Below are positions 58,852-64,000 of a DNA stretch of 64,000 nucleotides, piece after piece. The notes below the pieces were generated by a model. It was given only the letters and a program-made list of their open reading frames with translations. It had not been told where the DNA came from and did no database searches. The DNA is taken from positions 9,956,444-10,020,443 of the forward strand of contig CAXIPT010000001.1 of assembly GCA_964030475.1 (NCBI GenBank). Direction: 5' to 3'. Both the position numbers and the translations under genes were made by a program. Every line of letters starts with the position of its first letter. The stretch's first letter is position 1. Origin of the DNA: Tethya wilhelma (lineage: Eukaryota > Porifera > Demospongiae > Tethyida > Tethyidae).

Positions 58852-59100
58852 ACCTTGACCCTTCTTATGTCCATTGTTCCTGATGAGAGTTTGAACTTTA
58901 AAGGACCTATATATAGCTAGCTCACATGTTCAATGAGGTTTTGTTTTGTTTTTTTTCCCCACACTTCATGCACATATCATGGATTCATCCTATAGTTGCA
59001 ATAATTTATTATCATTATCACTTATGTTTGTTTGCTTGGTTACATCTTTTTGATACTTCATGAATGCTGTCCAGACAACCTCAATTAAATTACTGTGAGT

Positions 59101-59179
59101 TAGCCTCGTTCCCAGGCTCCTCCCTCGCGAATATTTTCGTAGGATATATTCGCGAGGGAGGAGCCTGGGAACGAGGCTA
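59101..59179. mobile_element. 79-bp perfect palindrome with 9-bp direct flanks
   Basis: The arms run TAGCCTCGTTCCCAGGCTCC onward and its exact inverse, 34 bases or more each, around an 11-base loop (TTTCGTAGGAT). The flanks are ACTGTGAGT directly repeated at about 59092-59100 and 59180-59188, suggesting a target duplication. Part of the arm (CCTGGGAACGAGGCTA) also appears at about 35855 and 37420 and, altered, at 42360, so it belongs to a dispersed family. Confidence 0.85.
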
Positions 59180-59395
59180 ACTGTGAGTCAGAAGATAAGT
59201 TGGGTATCTGCATGTTCACCACACAAAATATTAGCATGACATTGTATTTCTGTAAAGAAAAATTAATGAAGTACATGTATACCAATCAGCACACATACAC
59301 AATGAACATTTGATACAAGAAACCGGCTATAATTTATAGGGACATACATTTATAACACAGAATGCAGTTAGTAAGATCATAAAACAAAACAGGAG

Positions 59396-60927
59396 TCAAT
59401 GGAATTCTGAGCCAATGGTAATGCTGATGTTCCCAGGGTGGATGTAGGTTTGATGGTACCACTTATTAGTGTCCACAACAACTACAGGGATTACAAAACA
59501 TTGCATCAATGGAAGTTTGACAAGTCTTGATGCTCATGACTTACTGACATCTCCTCTGTTTAGTGTCACATTAACAACCTGGCAGACATGCTCACATTCT
59601 GGAGGAGGGGTCAAAGTCCACGTCTTGCTTCCAGACAACTGGGCTTGCCATGATGACAGCTCAACCATGTCAACCTGTGAAAGTATTGGACACATGGGGG
59701 GATTGATGTCAATGATGACTGTACAACCCATCTTATGAGGTCACCTATACAGTGAGGCTAACACTAAAGGAAGACGACCATGGAGAAAACCTTTCTTTTC
59801 ATTCAGAACTTTTGCACTTGTACCCACTATAAGAAAGTGAGTAAGTGAGAAAGGCATGGTTTAGGAGCATGCTATGCTGTACATGTACGAGGCAATATCT
59901 ATGACGAGACTTCACATTCTCTCTACATACATTGATTAGTCTACAATGAAACGTCACGTATGGGAATACAGCATAGTTTCTGTATCATGAAGTTTTAAAA
60001 AGTTCTTTATTTACACATGGGAATTAAGCTGTAACTCACATGTATACTAGCCCCTGGCCCTGGTGCTCCCATGAAGATCCATGCCAGCTCCATGTGACTG
60101 TGGCCAGGTGGAATGAAGTACGGGGAGGAGATATGCTCACGAAGCTGGGCACCAATGTTAGGATCAGATGTACTCCTGTGAAGGGCAGTGGATATGCAAC
60201 TAGAATGTAACTGTAAACAATTAGGTCAGTTAACCTAATCACCTAATGTCATAGTAATCACAATCTACATGTAGTCAATATCTGAAACTCACCATCCAAT
60301 GTACCACCTGTCTTCTGTCATGGCAGCCACCTCACTGGGCAGCTCAAAGAGCTCCTTGAGGTCTCTGATGTTGGAGCTGTAAGAGAAGAACTGGCCCTGT
60401 ATCATGTCATCATCTAGAGCACCAGGGGTGTTGAGGTAGAGATCCTTGAAGTAGTCGTAGGAGTACACCTCCAAAGCCGGCCAGTCTAATGCAGCACCCT
60501 CCACAAGAACTGGCTTGGATGTGTAGGCATACTTGCGTACAAACTCTTCTCTTGATAAGTTTGCTAAACGTGGGATCTCGGTTACATCTTCACATATGTT
60601 GCAGTCAACAAAGGGAATAACAGCCTCACCGAGGGGAGTCACTTCAGATATGAGGCAAGGACTGCCAATCAAGAGTTTGAACAAGGGATAAGCAAAGAGA
60701 GAGAGAAGAAAAACCAGTGGATACACCTTGAATATCAGACAGTTTAGCAAGCTGCAACCAGTCTTGTATACACTAGGCTCAGCAGGGCCTCTCTCTTCTG
60801 TCTTCTCCTCAGATCTCAGTCCTACTTTCTGGAGGTTTTTCTGGAGTTCTTGCTGAGATAGCCCCGTGGACTTGGCCTCATGGAGGATGTCACAAAGACG
60901 ACTCACAACTTCACCCTTGCTGTCCAT
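59396..60927 (-). CDS. Membrane-anchored JmjC (cupin-8) oxygenase-like protein
   Basis: Exons 60927-60293, 60175-60040, 59674-59545 and 59481-59396 join in phase to 328 residues. An N-terminal helical region is followed by a single membrane segment (about 70-90, KVYPLVFLLSLFAYPLFKLLI) and a lumenal or extracellular JmjC domain. The domain has KPVLVEGAALDWPAL (typical cupin-8 start), the HxD iron ligands (ASIH|VDM, split by an intron), the oxoglutarate-side W/K in GSKTWTLTPP, and the third ligand His in WYHQTYIHPGN. This fits an Fe(II)/2-oxoglutarate-dependent hydroxylase of the JMJD type; the substrate is unknown. An ATG 24 bp upstream (60951) is an alternative start. Confidence 0.85.
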
Positions 60928-61500
60928 GGTGTGTGCATAAACCACGCCCACAGTTACATGCGGCTAGAGACAGGAACGTTGCCATTGACCTTTGACCCTA
61001 TAGATCTATGTGCACGTGCGCAGACACGTGTACGTCCTCATTTTCGTTCAAGTTCAAGTAGGTGTTAACATGTTGTATTATAAACAATGCAATGCTGCTA
61101 CGTTCGTACGTACTACATCCCATGATGGGACCCAAATTGTCAACTATTGAGCCGTGTTTTCTTGGTGCAACTGTCACAAAACCATTGTTCCTCAGTGACA
61201 GGCTGTTGAACGACTGCAACACAAGACCTATACAAGAGAGGAGGCTCAAATTCAGTATCAAAGGTGGCCATGAGTGAGTACAGTGTCTGTTGTGATACAG
61301 TATTTAATAGTTACAACACTAAGGAGTCCATATACAAAGCTTACCAATGAAACCACATATCACAGTTGTCACAAGCTATCATGTTTAGCTTGGTAGTAAT
61401 TATTGAGCACAACTGGCATTCCCACTGAGTCTTGAGTATGTTGACTATGTATTAAAGACAGGTATCAGCCATTATAGATTATAAATTATAGGTATAACAG
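60928..61500. other. Intergenic stretch
   Basis: 570 bp between the start of the JmjC gene and the last exon of the transposase-like gene. CpG is more common near 61010-61040. No gene, strong repeat or RNA is recognised. Confidence 0.5.
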
Positions 61501-64000
61501 TTATGTACCTTTTCTGACTACTTCATCCCATGTCTGTTGTTCAAAATATCTTTGAAGAGACAGAAAATCAGAAATATTTGTATTGATTATCTCCTCGCTG
61601 AAGTGGGGAAGCAAGTCTTGCTTTTGGATCAGTGTGTTGCTCTTGACTAAACGTTCAATACCCTCTTGTGTACTTAGAAATAGCAGATACCCTATCAACA
61701 TTATGTAAGTAATTGTCAGTCATTGACTTTGTACACGCATGTGCATGTATAGCTGTATGATTCTGTAAACTAAACAACTTACTAAGCATACTCTGTTGGA
61801 TTGGTTTCAAGCTGATTAATTCGCCAACCACAGGTGTAGTCTTAGGTTTAGGATGAACATATAGAGATGTGTTGTTGATTAAAGCTGTCATGACATCATT
61901 CTTTTCCTTAACTGTTGGCTTGGCTATGCGTACTGCAGTAGCCCGCTTCCTCTTCGTAGAAAAAAATGGTCTCTGCTTTGGTATACATTTATTTGATGGC
62001 ATTTCTTGTTTCAAAGGGAATTTAATAGGCTCACTGTCTTCTAATCTCAGTTTGTGGACTTGAATAATGTTAGTAGCAGAATTCAAATGGCCCTTGATTG
62101 TGTACAGTAGTTCTTTGTTATTGAGTTCACTGATCTCACTTGATATTGCTAGTAATTGTTTTTGTAACATTTGTTTTAAATGGCTTACATCGTCAACTTG
62201 AACTTCATGCTTTAGGTTTTGTAGCAATACTTCTTTTTCTTGTGAATAGTCCCACATTGTACTTGATGTATCAATAGCTGGATCAAGTTGAGGCTCATTC
62301 TTCCAATATCTTGCAACCAAGTGCATGTGCTTACAGATTGTGGCATGAATTAGTGAATCAGGGCAATTACAATTCAAGCTGTGGATACAAATGTTACAGT
62401 CAGGACAACGAAGAGAGCAAGAGTGAGGACATTTGGTGGTAGCAATAGTTACGTGATATGTATTTGTCTCGCCAGATACAATCCATGTTTCATGTTGTAC
62501 GTCATGTGTGATTGATGAGAATGATAGCTTTAGACTTGAATTGTGTCTTTTAATGATTTTTGTAATCCGGTCACTTTGTTTCCCCTTCTCAATTTTGACA
62601 AGTCTCTCAAAACCCTTGTCCCGAGCAAGCTTTAGTAGCATGTGAATACATTTATCCACTCTTTTGTTAACTTTTCCCTTCAAATAAATGTACTTGAGCA
62701 CACGATGAAAGGCCTCCACATACATGTTAGTATTTACTAGTGCTTCTTTTCGATAGCAAGCTGCCCACTGGGTCTTACAGTGGCCATAGTTTGTCAAAAA
62801 GTACTTAGCAAAGTTAGCAGTTTGTGTTGATGATGAAAGTTGTTCAATTGTTTTTTGTAGTAGCGTCTCAAATGTCTCAATATCTGTTTCCTCAAGTAAT
62901 AACCGTAAATTATGGTATACTGAAGCCTGTAAATCTTTGTCTTTGATTTGTTTTAGGTTCTCTCTCCAAGCCTTGTCCAAATGCCATACGCATACAAGTT
63001 TTGTTGCTGAATGTCCGAATACACAAACCCATGCATTGTAGTATTGTTCTGCTAAGTCCGACATGAACCATTTAGGTTGAATCTTTCCTACTCTTCTGTA
63101 TAGTGCATTGAAAAAGTTCATTAATAATAATTGGTCTTCCCTATTTGATAGACACCAAGCTATGGGTAAGCCTTCTCCATATTCATCAATCACCATGACT
63201 GTTATAAGATTAAAATCATATCCATGCATTTGTACCATGTGTACCATCAACACAAACAAGTCGATCAGGGCCAAACATCTTCATCATTTCAGCCTGAAGT
63301 GGTGTTTGTAGAACTAAAACAAAATCACTCTTGTCTAAGTTCTGACACTCTGTGTCTGGTAGTGTACACCCCTGTTCTTTGTAAAGTAAAACTGGATTGT
63401 CAGCTCTGGTTTTCATTTCTTCTACCCAGGCCTTGACACTAGTTGCATCATCCTTGTGTTTTTGTATACCTTTTAATCCAAAGGTTCTTTCAATGTTTGC
63501 TATGTCTTTACGTGTTAATAGATGAATGCGTTCAAAACTAGTTCCAACAGAGTCCCTTATGTCATCAAGAATGCGTTGAAAACTGACACCTTGAGACAGT
63601 TTACTTGCAATAGCTAAACGATCTGTGTGTTGAACCCGGATATGACCTAATGAGGTCTCATGACCATAATGTGTGTGGTAAACCTGAACTACGATAGTGC
63701 CATCTAACTTCTTTTTAGTGACTTTTAGTGCTGCAGTACAATAGTTGTTAAGTTTTGCACTACCTTGACATTTTAGATGACGTTTACCTCCATTTTTACT
63801 TGTAAAAGTGCCACTTCTATTACAGTAATAATAAATGGTGTTGCTTTCAGAAGCACACTTCTCTCCAGTGCTTTGAATGAAGGAAGAATGAGATATTCGT
63901 TCAAAGTCTTCCTTCCATGAGTGAAAATCTGTGATACATGTAATAGATGCATGGAATAACGGTTTAGAATTTCAGTAATTCGTGCTAAGTTGCTATGAAT
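61501..64000 (-). pseudogene. MULE/FAR1-type transposase with SWIM zinc finger, partial and frameshifted
   Basis: The frame enters from beyond the right edge. A C/H-rich segment (TIYYCNRSG...KRHLKCQGSAK) resembles a FAR1-type DNA-binding domain. It is followed by HYGHE, FERIHLLTRKDIANIERTFG and the DDE core: Asp in CVDGTHGTN, ITVMVIDEYGEGLP, Asp in FMSDLAEQYYNAW, VWHLDKAWR and Glu in MYVEAFHRVLKY. A SWIM finger (CNCPDSLIHATICKHMH) comes next. Between CVDGTHGTN and GYDFNLI the frame slips by one base near 63230. A final exon 61691-61501 joins in phase across an 91-bp intron (61692-61782). This is either a decayed Mutator-like element or a domesticated gene with a sequence error. Its 5' end is outside the window. 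Confidence 0.8.

Overview
The window is eukaryotic and metazoan. It is AT-rich and gene-dense, with many short introns (down to about 66 bp) bounded by GT..AG. It carries animal-specific genes: PDPK1, calmodulin-lysine methyltransferase, a TRIM-NHL protein, an espin-like ankyrin protein and a heparan sulfate 3-O-sulfotransferase. A death-domain/ankyrin gene with one repeat per exon, together with the compact head-to-head gene layout, points to an early-branching animal. A demosponge of the Amphimedon type is the most likely source. That assignment is inference from gene style, not from a database match.

Region 1 (1-30.1 kb) is nearly all one minus-strand gene. It has two death-domain exons, a 704-bp exon encoding a helical domain I cannot name, and then 17 ankyrin exons, each about one repeat long and in phase 0. 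The last ten ankyrin exons are two copies of the same five-exon cassette, so part of the gene was tandemly duplicated. Its introns are packed with transposon-like inserts. Several are present in one cassette and absent at the matching place in the other, giving direct empty-site evidence of insertion.

Region 2 (30.1-47.9 kb) runs as follows: a SAM methyltransferase head-to-head with the death/ankyrin gene; a convergent intronless secreted protein with a caspase-like His/Cys signature; PDPK1 in 16 exons plus a duplicated PH exon; ATP synthase subunit d head-to-head with PDPK1; and a glycoside hydrolase family 31 enzyme.

Region 3 (48-61 kb) runs as follows: a TRIM-NHL gene with a one-base frame break; CAMKMT head-to-head with it; a 16-exon espin-like gene that ends in a calponin-homology-like domain; an HS 3-O-sulfotransferase head-to-head with that; and a membrane-anchored JmjC protein. 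The right edge (61.5-64 kb) holds a partial, frameshifted MULE/FAR1-type transposase.

Exon borders were read by eye from splice signals and checked for reading phase. Models with all phases agreeing (PDPK1, ATP5PD, espin-like, JmjC, death/ankyrin) are the firmest. I saw no rRNA, tRNA or CRISPR array.
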